From the NCBI GenBank assembly GCA_030429785.1, contig JAUIEQ010000040.1, positions 1 through 7,352 of the forward strand: DNA of 7,352 nt, in the 5' to 3' direction. Positions 1 to 6,074 of the stretch are shown here, one piece after another. The first letter of the stretch is position 1; the number at the start of each line of letters is the position of its first letter. This DNA is from a bacterium. Its GTDB lineage: Bacteria > Patescibacteriota > Patescibacteriia > S139-126 > S139-133. A program made the translations under genes and the position numbers. Under the pieces are notes generated by a model. The model searched no databases. It was not told where the DNA came from and saw nothing but the letters and a program-made list of their open reading frames with translations.

Positions 1-1
1 A

Positions 2-1369
2 GACCAAAAATTTGCTGGATACTACCCTGTTAATATTACAGAAGTAGTAGATAGCTACAAACAACTATTCAATAATAACAACACAGGTACTATTCATATG
101 TCGAATTTGTGTACAGAAATTTGTTTGCCACAAGATCGTGATAATATTGCTGTGTGTAACTTGAACTCAGTTAATTTGTCAGCACATATGTATAATGGTC
201 GATTGAATTGGGAGCAGCTTGAGCGAACAGTTCGACTGGCTATTCGTCATCTTGATAATTTGATTGATATCAATGAATTGCCAATTGAAGAAGCAGCTCG
301 CTCAGATAAAGAAAACCGCGCAATTGGTATGGGTATGATGGGCTTTTCTGATACGATTGAACAGCTTGGGTATGCGTATGATAGTCAAGAGGCGTATGAC
401 TTTGCTGATAAAGTGTTTGAGTTTATTAGCTTTATGGCGATTGATGAAAGTGCTAACTTGGCACAAGAGCGAGGTAGTTATAAGCATTTTGAAGGGTCTG
501 GTTGGTCACAAGGAAAAGTTCCACATGATACGCTTGAAAATATTGATGCGACACGTGGGGTTCCGCTAAGTGTGGACAAGCGTTACAACAAAGAGCTTGG
601 GCTTGATTGGGATGGTTTGCGAGCAAAAGTAAAAAAGGGTATGCGTAATGCAACTCTTATGGCAGTTGCGCCAAATGCAAATATTGGACTTGTGGCAGGT
701 ACGACCCCTGGTATTGACCCACGATTTGCTCAAGTCTTTTCACGAAATAAAATCTCTGGTAAATATTTAGACATCAATCATAATCTTGTTGATGAGCTTA
801 AGCAACTTGGATTGTGGGAAGAAGTACGTGAGGAAATTATTGAAAATCATGGTGACTTGAGTAACATTGAAGCAGTTCCAGAAAAGTTGAAACGGATTTA
901 CAAGACATCATTTAGTACCTCGCCATATGCATTTATTGAAGTTGCAGCACGTGCGCAAAAATGGATTGATCAGGCATTGAGTCGTAATATGTACCTTGAG
1001 ACACGTGATATTGATGAAGTGATGAATATTTATTCGACAGCTTGGGAAAAAGGTGTTAAAACTACATACTACCTGCACATGAAACCACAGCATACGGCTG
1101 AACAAAGTACGATTAAGGTAAACAAAGCAGCTTCAATTGGCAAGCGAGGGTTTGGAGCGCTGAAGGGTTCAGGCGATGTCAAGGTAGCGCCTGCCAAAAA
1201 AGAAACTGCATCGAATCCAGTTGTTGAAAAACCAGCGATGCGAGCAGAAACATCACCATCTGCATCACCGTCAGTAGCAAAGCCAGTTGGTTTTGCTCAG
1301 AAGGATGCGTCTGCAGACGCATGTCCAATTGACCCACAAGAACGCTTGCAGTGCGACAGTTGTCAGTAA
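2..1369 (+). CDS. nrdA: Ribonucleoside-diphosphate reductase large (alpha) subunit, class I, 3' part
   Basis: This is the catalytic subunit that reduces ribonucleotides to deoxyribonucleotides in the cytoplasm together with NrdB. The frame is open from the left edge, so the gene is cut there. The ATG at 98 is internal because the thiyl-radical motif SNLCTEI directly follows it. About 455 residues are visible; family members are usually 700-850, so the N-terminal region and half of the barrel are missing. Visible landmarks are the radical Cys (codon 110-112) flanked by the catalytic Asn and Glu; the partner active-site Cys in AVCNLNSVNL (155-157); the phosphate-loop segment LMAVAPNANIG followed by AGTTPGIDP; the Tyr-Tyr radical-relay pair in KTTYYLH (1067-1072); and a C-terminal CDSC (Cys codons 1352 and 1361), the swinging-arm redox pair. 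A low-complexity Ala/Ser/Pro/Lys linker of roughly 50 residues precedes that tail. nrdB follows after 31 bases. No intein is visible in this part. The stop is TAA. Identification is very secure. Confidence 0.97.
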   Translation, partial: DQKFAGYYPVNITEVVDSYKQLFNNNNTGTIHMSNLCTEICLPQDRDNIAVCNLNSVNLSAHMYNGRLNWEQLERTVRLAIRHLDNLIDINELPIEEAARSDKENRAIGMGMMGFSDTIEQLGYAYDSQEAYDFADKVFEFISFMAIDESANLAQERGSYKHFEGSGWSQGKVPHDTLENIDATRGVPLSVDKRYNKELGLDWDGLRAKVKKGMRNATLMAVAPNANIGLVAGTTPGIDPRFAQVFSRNKISGKYLDINHNLVDELKQLGLWEEVREEIIENHGDLSNIEAVPEKLKRIYKTSFSTSPYAFIEVAARAQKWIDQALSRNMYLETRDIDEVMNIYSTAWEKGVKTTYYLHMKPQHTAEQSTIKVNKAASIGKRGFGALKGSGDVKVAPAKKETASNPVVEKPAMRAETSPSASPSVAKPVGFAQKDASADACPIDPQERLQCDSCQ

Positions 1370-1400
1370 GGTAGTATTTATTTATTAATTTATTGAAATT

Positions 1401-2381
1401 ATGTTAATAGGAAAAGCAACGCCTGATGATATGAGTTTGCATCCATTGCGATATCAGTGGGCATATGATCTCTACAACCAAGCTGTTCGAAATACTTGGT
1501 TTCCACACGAAATAGCCCTGAAGGAAGATTTGGAAGACTGGTCTCACATGACTGAAGATGAACGGCATGCCGTGACATTCTTGATGGCGTTTTTTAATCC
1601 AGCAGAATTGATTGTTAATCGGTCGATTGCGCTTGGTATTTATCCGTATCTTAAGTCACCAGAGTGCCATTTGTACTTAGCAAAACAAATGTGGGAAGAG
1701 GCAAATCACTGTGTAGCTTTTGAGTATGTGCTTGAGACATTTCCGTTTGATCGTGAGAAGATTTTCGACCTTCATTTGCAGGTGCCATCAATGGTTGCGA
1801 AAGAGGACTATATTAACAAGTACATGATGCGAATGACTGATGATATGCTCGATATTGATTCAGTTGATGGTAAAAAAGATTTTATACGCAATTTGGTTGC
1901 GACGAATATTGTGATGGAAGGCGTGTGGTTTTATAGTGGATTTATGGTTGCGTTGAGCTTTAGACAGCGAAATCAGCTACGTAACTTCGGTTCTATGATT
2001 AACTGGGTATTGCGTGATGAAAGTTTGCACTTAAAATTTGGTATTAACTTAGTGCTCAATATTTTGGAAGAAAATCAAGAGTTGCTGACGCAAGAATTTG
2101 CAAATGAAATCAGAGATATCGTAGTAGAAGGAGTTGAGTTAGAAGTGCTGTATAATAAAGACTTATTTCCAACAGGTATTTTGGGATTGAATGCAGAGTA
2201 CGTGAATCAATATGTTCAATATGTTGCTGATCGCAGACTCGAGGAGCTTGGTCTTGAGCCTCACTTTAATGTGAGTAACCCAGCAAAATGGATGAGTACG
2301 GCTACAGATGTGTATGAACTGGTGAATTTTTTTGAGGCGCAGAATACAAGTTATGAAGTAGATGCTCGTGCTGGGCACTAA
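1401..2381 (+). CDS. nrdB: Ribonucleoside-diphosphate reductase small (beta) subunit, predicted subclass Ic (no radical Tyr)
   Basis: This 326-residue ferritin-like protein makes the oxidant that starts NrdA catalysis. The inferred metal ligands are E69, E100, H103, E173, E207 and H210. The residue that is the radical Tyr in E. coli (Y122, four after the ligand His) is F107 here, in EEANHCVAF. The first ligand is Glu, where E. coli has Asp. Both changes match Chlamydia trachomatis R2 (E89 and F127 as I recall), and every ligand is offset from that protein by the same 20 residues. The tail Tyr Y318 fits Chlamydia Y338. Also seen are a radical-relay Trp (W33, NTWFP) and D206 in RDESLH. The related oxidase R2lox is unlikely: nrdA lies directly upstream, the tail Tyr is present, and the position of the R2lox cross-linking Tyr (five before the fourth ligand) is T168. 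The ATG at 1401 has no clear Shine-Dalgarno site, but the N-terminus fits the family. Confidence 0.96.
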   Translation: MLIGKATPDDMSLHPLRYQWAYDLYNQAVRNTWFPHEIALKEDLEDWSHMTEDERHAVTFLMAFFNPAELIVNRSIALGIYPYLKSPECHLYLAKQMWEEANHCVAFEYVLETFPFDREKIFDLHLQVPSMVAKEDYINKYMMRMTDDMLDIDSVDGKKDFIRNLVATNIVMEGVWFYSGFMVALSFRQRNQLRNFGSMINWVLRDESLHLKFGINLVLNILEENQELLTQEFANEIRDIVVEGVELEVLYNKDLFPTGILGLNAEYVNQYVQYVADRRLEELGLEPHFNVSNPAKWMSTATDVYELVNFFEAQNTSYEVDARAGH

Positions 2382-2399
2382 TTTTTGACAAAATTTACA

Positions 2400-2852
2400 A
2401 TGAAATATGGCATGATTTTTTTTGTGCTTGCAGCAGCAGCCCTAGGGGTTGTGTATGGTTTGAGTAGTCGTTCGTCTTCAGACGTAGGCGTTGTACCATC
2501 TGAATTTCAGACATTGCAATCAATTCGGCTCTCAGTTGATTATCAGGACCAACCGTTGATCACTTATAGCGAGGTTGTTGCTGAGTCGCAAGAGTCATTA
2601 GCAGATATGCTTGAACGTGTTTTGGTAGAACAGGGAAACGATATTGAATTATCACCAGACAGTAATGAGATTGTTCGAATTAATGAGTACAATAATTCAA
2701 CAACGCGTTCATGGCAAGTATATGTTAATGGCGTGCAGGTTGATAATTTGATGCATATGATTGTTTCAAATGATATGGTTGAAGTGCAGTATGAGCAGCA
2801 GCTTGTTTCTGGTCACGTAACATCAACACCACCTGCAATACAAGAAAACTAG
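2400..2852 (+). CDS. Small membrane-anchored protein with DUF4430-like domain
   Basis: The protein has 150 residues. Residues 1-21 form a hydrophobic segment after a short basic start (MKYGMIFFVLAAAALGVVYG), acting as a membrane anchor or uncleaved signal; there is no lipobox Cys. After a Ser-rich linker, residues about 55-132 resemble DUF4430, the fold shared with the transcobalamin C-terminal domain. The cues are a stretch of the type LADMLERVL, then SWQVYVNGV (104-112), then a final VSNDMVEVQYE strand. The ligand and function are unknown. I chose ATG 2400. A TTG at 2385 would add five residues and leave only three bases after nrdB; neither start has a convincing Shine-Dalgarno site. Its position suggests co-transcription with nrdAB, though no functional link is evident. 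The TAG stop lies inside the first unit of a hexanucleotide repeat. The gene is surely real; the domain call is moderate because it rests on recalled motifs. Confidence 0.8.
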   Translation: MKYGMIFFVLAAAALGVVYGLSSRSSSDVGVVPSEFQTLQSIRLSVDYQDQPLITYSEVVAESQESLADMLERVLVEQGNDIELSPDSNEIVRINEYNNSTTRSWQVYVNGVQVDNLMHMIVSNDMVEVQYEQQLVSGHVTSTPPAIQEN

Positions 2853-2885
2853 AACTATAACTAGAACTATAACTATAACTATAAC
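2847..2885. repeat. Hexanucleotide tandem repeat AACTAK (6.5 units)
   Basis: The units read AACTAG, AACTAT, AACTAG, AACTAT, AACTAT, AACTAT and a final AAC, with no interruption. The first unit contains the TAG stop codon of the DUF4430-like gene, and the last partial unit forms the outer base of the left arm of the terminator hairpin. It is probably a slippage-generated microsatellite. Confidence 0.9.
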
Positions 2886-2920
2886 AAAAACACCTTACGC
2901 AGACGGAAGGTGTTTTTGTT
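2883..2920. terminator. Bidirectional rho-independent terminator between convergent genes
   Basis: This is a perfect 14-bp inverted repeat, 2883-2896 against 2907-2920, with a 10-base loop (ACGCAGACGG). The stem has a CACCTT/AAGGTG core flanked by an A-run on the left and a T-run on the right, so RNA from either strand ends in U-rich sequence. It lies between the stop of the DUF4430-like gene (+) and the stop of the GlmU-like gene (-), and can serve both. Confidence 0.93.
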
Positions 2921-2934
2921 CATGTGGTCAAGTA

Positions 2935-3705
2935 CTAGGCAGTTGCAAGTGCTTGTTGTTCTCGAATATACTTAGCAACTTTATCAAGATGTTCTTTGGT
3001 ATTAATACCCATCCCTTCGTACGGGTTTGGTACAGCAACTAACTGAACTGTTTCTTGTTGTTGTACAGCCATGCTAACTAAGTCGGTGATATAATATTCG
3101 TTCGATTTGTTATTGTTTTGTAGTGAATCAAGATTTTCCCAAAGCCAATTTGCGTCAAAGCAAAAGTATCCAGTATTGAGTTCTTTGATGTTACGTTGCT
3201 CATCAGTCGCATCTTTGTATTCAATAATTGCAGCAACAGAGTCTTCATTATTTCTAATAACACGACCATAAGCAGTAAGGTCTGTGAATGGATCATTAAA
3301 ATGCGGAACGGTAATAGAGGCCATCACAATTGGTGCTTGTGATTGTGTTTTGACATCAACAAGTTGTTGCAGAGTGCTCGGACTAACGAGTGGATGATCT
3401 CCAGGAAGTACAATAATGTTTTTGTACGAAGCTGTTTGCAACTCTTCGCGTGCACACAGTACAGCATGTCCAGTTCCAAGCTGTTCTGCCTGGTGCGTGT
3501 AGTGATATTTATTTTGAGTAGCTTCGATGATTTGTTCTTTTTTGTAACCAACAACAATAGTTGGCTTTTCGGTTATGGTGCGAACACTTGCTAGTTGGTG
3601 TTCAAGTAACGCTTTCCCTTCAAGTTGCACAAGTGCTTTTGGAAGCTCGGATTTCATTCGTGTCCCTTTGCCTCCAGCAAGTACAATAACATGTGTGTCT
3701 TGCAT
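2935..3705 (-). CDS. glmU: UTP-dependent sugar-1-phosphate uridylyltransferase, GlmU N-terminal domain type
   Basis: This is a cytoplasmic nucleotidyltransferase, probably making UDP-GlcNAc from UTP and GlcNAc-1-phosphate for cell-wall and glycan synthesis. Motifs in order: LAGGKGTRM (9-17) for nucleotide binding, followed by LPKAL with K23; QAEQLGTGHA (72-81) for uracil contact; GDHPL (102-106) with the metal-binding D103; YGRVIR (146-151); EYKDA (162-166); LNTGY (176-180); NEYYITD (202-208); and GINT (233-236), whose N235 fits the second metal ligand of GlmU. The protein has 256 residues and ends where E. coli GlmU (456 residues) would continue into its left-handed beta-helix acetyltransferase domain. 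That half is absent, and the next sequence is the terminator, so no remnant remains. The substrate is inferred from GlmU-specific motifs; another hexose-1-phosphate is possible. The ATG has no visible Shine-Dalgarno site. The stop is TAG. The gene is divergent from the HtrA operon. Confidence 0.9.
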   Translation of the reverse strand: MQDTHVIVLAGGKGTRMKSELPKALVQLEGKALLEHQLASVRTITEKPTIVVGYKKEQIIEATQNKYHYTHQAEQLGTGHAVLCAREELQTASYKNIIVLPGDHPLVSPSTLQQLVDVKTQSQAPIVMASITVPHFNDPFTDLTAYGRVIRNNEDSVAAIIEYKDATDEQRNIKELNTGYFCFDANWLWENLDSLQNNNKSNEYYITDLVSMAVQQQETVQLVAVPNPYEGMGINTKEHLDKVAKYIREQQALATA

Positions 3706-3763
3706 ATAAGTATTATTACAGTTATATCAAAAATAAGTCTTTTGGATACATAGATACGAGTGC

Positions 3764-3769
3764 ATTATA
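3764..3769 (-). promoter_or_regulatory. Candidate -10 box for the GlmU-like gene
   Basis: Read on the minus strand this is a perfect TATAAT, in the context TACTATAATGCA, about 59 bases before the start codon. The hexamer 17 bases upstream (TAGAGT) is a poor -35 match, so the call rests mainly on the -10 box in an AT-rich region. Confidence 0.35.
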
Positions 3770-3864
3770 GTAAAATAATTAGCATAACTCTATGTATACT
3801 GACGATTGAAATTATCATAGCATTAAGTTTTTGTCAAGTTGAGTACCAGCTGTATTGTCAGTGC

Positions 3865-3893
3865 TTGTTCAAACGTGTAGAAATAGCTATACT
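3865..3893 (+). promoter_or_regulatory. Candidate sigma70-type promoter for the membrane protein-HtrA-pseudopilin-prfB operon
   Basis: TTGTTC (3865-3870) and TATACT (3888-3893) are separated by 17 bases. Transcription would start near 3900, giving a leader of about 23 bases that contains the AGGA ribosome site. The -10 box matches 5 of 6 consensus positions and the -35 box 3 of 6. An overlapping TTGTCA at 3855 is a better -35 but has only a poor -10 partner. Confidence 0.4.
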
Positions 3894-3909
3894 ACAGCAA
3901 GTAAGTGGT

Positions 3910-3913
3910 AGGA
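3910..3913 (+). promoter_or_regulatory. Shine-Dalgarno site fixing the start at 3923
   Basis: AGGA lies nine bases before the ATG at 3923. It supports that start over the in-frame GTG at 3905, which lies upstream of the site. It is one of only two clear ribosome binding sites in the window. Confidence 0.6.
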
Positions 3914-3922
3914 TATATCTTT

Positions 3923-4282
3923 ATGGAGGAGCTTCAACAATCAAAGTCTCATGAGCAAGAATTGTATGAGATAGTTCGGTCAAATGCAGTTGTTACAGAA
4001 GAAATTTTGGTTATTTCACGCTCAATCAAGAAGTATATTTTTTGGTTGCAAGTAATGAGTGTGTTGAAATTAGTGGTTGTAATCGTACCTCTTGTTATAG
4101 GGTTGTGGTTTTTTTCTTCGTCGTATTTCGACCAATTGTCATCAGGACTAGATCTGTATGGAGAATTGCTTGGCGTGCAACAGACTGACTCAGGATCAGG
4201 TGCTGAGCAATCACCGGCTGATGTTTTTGAACAAATTGAACAACTCAAAGCATCAGGGCAGTTGGATAATTTATTGCAGTGA
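3923..4282 (+). CDS. Small single-pass membrane protein of unknown function
   Basis: The protein has 119 residues and I do not recognise a named family. Residues 1-38 are a charged, probably helical cytoplasmic segment (QELYEIVRSN...EEILVISRSIKKY). Residues about 45-67 form one transmembrane helix (VLKLVVVIVPLVIGLWFF). A linker containing DSGSGAEQSP follows, and then a short amphipathic tail (DVFEQIEQLKASGQLDNLLQ). The layout of a short coiled-coil-like head, one helix and a small tail resembles uncharacterised proteins common in CPR genomes. The start is ATG 3923, supported by AGGA nine bases upstream; a GTG at 3905 would add six residues. The stop is TGA, the only UGA stop among these genes. 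The HtrA gene starts three bases after it, so the two are probably co-transcribed and translationally coupled. A role as a membrane partner of the protease is conceivable but unproven. Confidence 0.85.
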   Translation: MEELQQSKSHEQELYEIVRSNAVVTEEILVISRSIKKYIFWLQVMSVLKLVVVIVPLVIGLWFFSSSYFDQLSSGLDLYGELLGVQQTDSGSGAEQSPADVFEQIEQLKASGQLDNLLQ

Positions 4283-4285
4283 TAT

Positions 4286-5554
4286 ATGAAGCAATCATCT
4301 GATCATACACATCGATTGTATGTTGGTAAAATATTATTACTCAGTACAGTAGTGAGTGTGCTTACGGGAGGTGTTGCTGGCGGAGTCGTTGGGTTCATGG
4401 CTGGTAATGCAACAAGTCAACACTATGGTTTGCAAGATAGTTTGTATTGGTTATCAGGAAAGAATCCAAAAGCAGATATGGTAGAGAATATTGCAGTTGT
4501 AACAGAAGAGTCACGTCAGATAGAATCTGCAACTATCAGCGCAGTCGAATCAACAACAAAGTCTGTGGTGAGTGTTATTGTTACAAAAGAGCTGCAACAA
4601 CGCGGTCTGCCTAACTCGTTTTTTCCATTTGACAGTTTTTTTGATAGTCCGTTTTATGTTCCGGATGAACCAACAATCCAACAAGTAGGTGGTGGAACTG
4701 GGTTTGTTATTGATGCTCCTGAGGGTTTGGTTCTTACGAATCGTCATGTTGTTGATGACGAGACGGCAGTATACTCGGTTGTACTGAATGACGGAACAGA
4801 GCTTGAGGCAACTGTATTGGCTCGTGATCCGTTTAATGACTTGGCGGTGTTGAAGGTTGCTGAAAATACAATCACTGCCCCGTCGTTGACTTTGGGTGAC
4901 TCTGATACATTGCGCCTTGGTCAAACGGTTATCGCTATCGGTAATTCGTTAGGTGAATTTAGTAATACGGTAACAACAGGTGTTGTGTCAGGTACAGAGC
5001 GGGATATTATAGCAGGATCGTATGGTTCTTCAGAACGTCTTGAAAATGTCATTCAAACTGATGCGGCTATCAATCCAGGCAACTCCGGTGGTCCACTGAT
5101 AAATTTGCAGGGAGAGGTGATCGGAATCAATACAGCAGTCAGTCAACTGGGTCAGTCGATTGGATTTGCTATTCCAATTAACGAAGCAAAGCAAGTAGTT
5201 GCTTCAGTTAAAGAATATGGACGTATTGTTCGTCCGTATCTAGGGGTTAGATATAGTGCGGTCTCACCTGATATTGCGGCAGCGCGATCGCTGCCTGCTG
5301 GAGTTGGCGCACTGCTTGTTGCTGGTCAATATGCAGGGGATGTGGCAGTATTGCCAGGTAGTCCAGCCGAGCAAGCAGGGCTTATTGCAGGTGACGTGAT
5401 AGTACAAGTAGGTGATCAAGCAGTAAATGAAGAACAGTCTTTGTCATACTTGATTCAACAGTATCAGCCCGGTGACTCAGTAGATGTTACTGTTGTTCGA
5501 GAGAATCTTGAACGTATCACACTCACGATAATACTTAAAGAATTTACACAGTAG
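4286..5554 (+). CDS. htrA: Membrane-anchored HtrA/DegP-like serine protease with one PDZ domain
   Basis: This is a trypsin-fold protease for envelope protein quality control, acting outside the cytoplasmic membrane. The protein has 422 residues. A short cytoplasmic N-terminus is followed by a transmembrane segment at about 15-40 (KILLLSTVVSVLTGG...), with no cleavable-signal pattern, so it is anchored like Gram-positive HtrA. A linker follows, then the protease domain at about 85-310. The catalytic triad is intact: H154 in LTNRHVV, D185 in DPFNDLAVLK and S267 in GNSGGPL. The Phe-rich stretch FFPFDSFFDSPFY (112-124) sits before the conserved GGGTGFVI strand, where the regulatory loop of HtrA proteases lies. 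One PDZ domain covers about 317-418 (YLGVRY, then PGSPAEQAGLIAGDVIVQV). The gene starts three bases after the small membrane protein and ends one base before the pseudopilin start, with no Shine-Dalgarno site, so translational coupling is likely. The stop is TAG. The family call is very secure; the exact subtype (DegP, DegS or HtrA) is not. Confidence 0.96.
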   Translation: MKQSSDHTHRLYVGKILLLSTVVSVLTGGVAGGVVGFMAGNATSQHYGLQDSLYWLSGKNPKADMVENIAVVTEESRQIESATISAVESTTKSVVSVIVTKELQQRGLPNSFFPFDSFFDSPFYVPDEPTIQQVGGGTGFVIDAPEGLVLTNRHVVDDETAVYSVVLNDGTELEATVLARDPFNDLAVLKVAENTITAPSLTLGDSDTLRLGQTVIAIGNSLGEFSNTVTTGVVSGTERDIIAGSYGSSERLENVIQTDAAINPGNSGGPLINLQGEVIGINTAVSQLGQSIGFAIPINEAKQVVASVKEYGRIVRPYLGVRYSAVSPDIAAARSLPAGVGALLVAGQYAGDVAVLPGSPAEQAGLIAGDVIVQVGDQAVNEEQSLSYLIQQYQPGDSVDVTVVRENLERITLTIILKEFTQ

Positions 5555-5555
5555 T

Positions 5556-6068
5556 ATGAAGGTTGCTGCTCAGCAAGGTTTTACGTTAGTTGAATTATTA
5601 ATGGTGATAGGGATTATTTCATTATTAGCAACAATGACTATTGGTGCTGTGAAATATGCTCAGCAACAAGCTGCAGTTGGTCGTGCGGAAAATGACATCG
5701 CTGCAATTCACAAAGCCATGGGGCAATTAATGGTAGATACAGCAGAATGGCCTGGTCACCAAACTCCAGAAGAAGTTGATACGGGTGGTGGTAATGAAGT
5801 ATGGGATATGGCTGCTGATGAAGCCGGGATTCTCAACGATGATTCAGGTGCCTTTAATAATTGGGCAGGTCCATATATGCCGCGTGTACCAACTGATCCA
5901 TGGGGTAATAGCTATTTTCTTGATACAGATTATAGCGTAACTGCTGATGGGCAGCCATGTGATGGTGGCTCAGGTTGTCATAATGAACCAGTTTTAGGAT
6001 CATTTGGGCCCAATGGCGCTGGTCAAAATGCGTATGATTCAGATGATATTATTTTGATCGTGAGGTAA
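5556..6068 (+). CDS. Type II secretion / type IV pilus-like pseudopilin (GspG-like)
   Basis: This is a 170-residue prepilin. A short leader ends in Gly8, followed by the class III signal FTLVELL and a hydrophobic helix to about residue 30. Prepilin peptidase would cut between G8 and F9 and methylate F9; the Glu at mature position 5 (E13), needed for assembly, is present. The C-terminal part resembles the major pseudopilin GspG: PTDPWGNSYF (112-121), then GSFGPNG (148-154), and a YDSDDI segment (160-165) like the calcium-binding end of GspG. C135 and C141 could form a small disulfide loop. No pilus ATPase, platform protein or prepilin peptidase lies in the window, so assembly genes must be elsewhere. 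It begins one base after the HtrA stop with no ribosome site, suggesting coupled translation. The stop is TAA. Whether it builds a pilus, a secretion pseudopilus or a DNA-uptake fibre cannot be told from sequence alone. Confidence 0.9.
   Translation: MKVAAQQGFTLVELLMVIGIISLLATMTIGAVKYAQQQAAVGRAENDIAAIHKAMGQLMVDTAEWPGHQTPEEVDTGGGNEVWDMAADEAGILNDDSGAFNNWAGPYMPRVPTDPWGNSYFLDTDYSVTADGQPCDGGSGCHNEPVLGSFGPNGAGQNAYDSDDIILIVR
6062..6065 (+). promoter_or_regulatory. Shine-Dalgarno site of prfB
   Basis: GAGG lies nine bases before the ATG at 6075. It sits within the last codons of the pseudopilin gene, just before its TAA stop, consistent with coupled translation. Confidence 0.55.
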
Positions 6069-6074
6069 CTTGGT

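Noticed and set aside
98..100. ATG at 98 as the start of nrdA
   Set aside because: The same frame is open to position 2 and encodes sequence consistent with NrdA, and the catalytic Cys motif directly follows this ATG, so it cannot be the real start.
1401..2381. NrdB as an R2lox-type ligand-binding oxidase
   Set aside because: R2lox also has Glu as first ligand and no radical Tyr, but this gene sits directly after nrdA, keeps the C-terminal Tyr and the Trp/Asp relay residues, and lacks the cross-linking Tyr (T168 there).
3760..3954. Possible 64-residue hydrophobic protein starting at GTG 3760
   Set aside because: It spans the candidate promoters and the Shine-Dalgarno site of the next gene, overlaps that gene in another frame, has no ribosome site of its own and shows no recognisable motif.
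3949..4248. Minus-strand open frame of about 99 residues
   Set aside because: It lies almost wholly inside the small membrane protein gene, which has a ribosome site and sensible protein features; the minus frame has no recognisable domain.
4550..4924. Minus-strand open frame of about 124 residues
   Set aside because: It is the antisense shadow of the protease domain of HtrA, Arg/Ser/Cys-rich without motifs.
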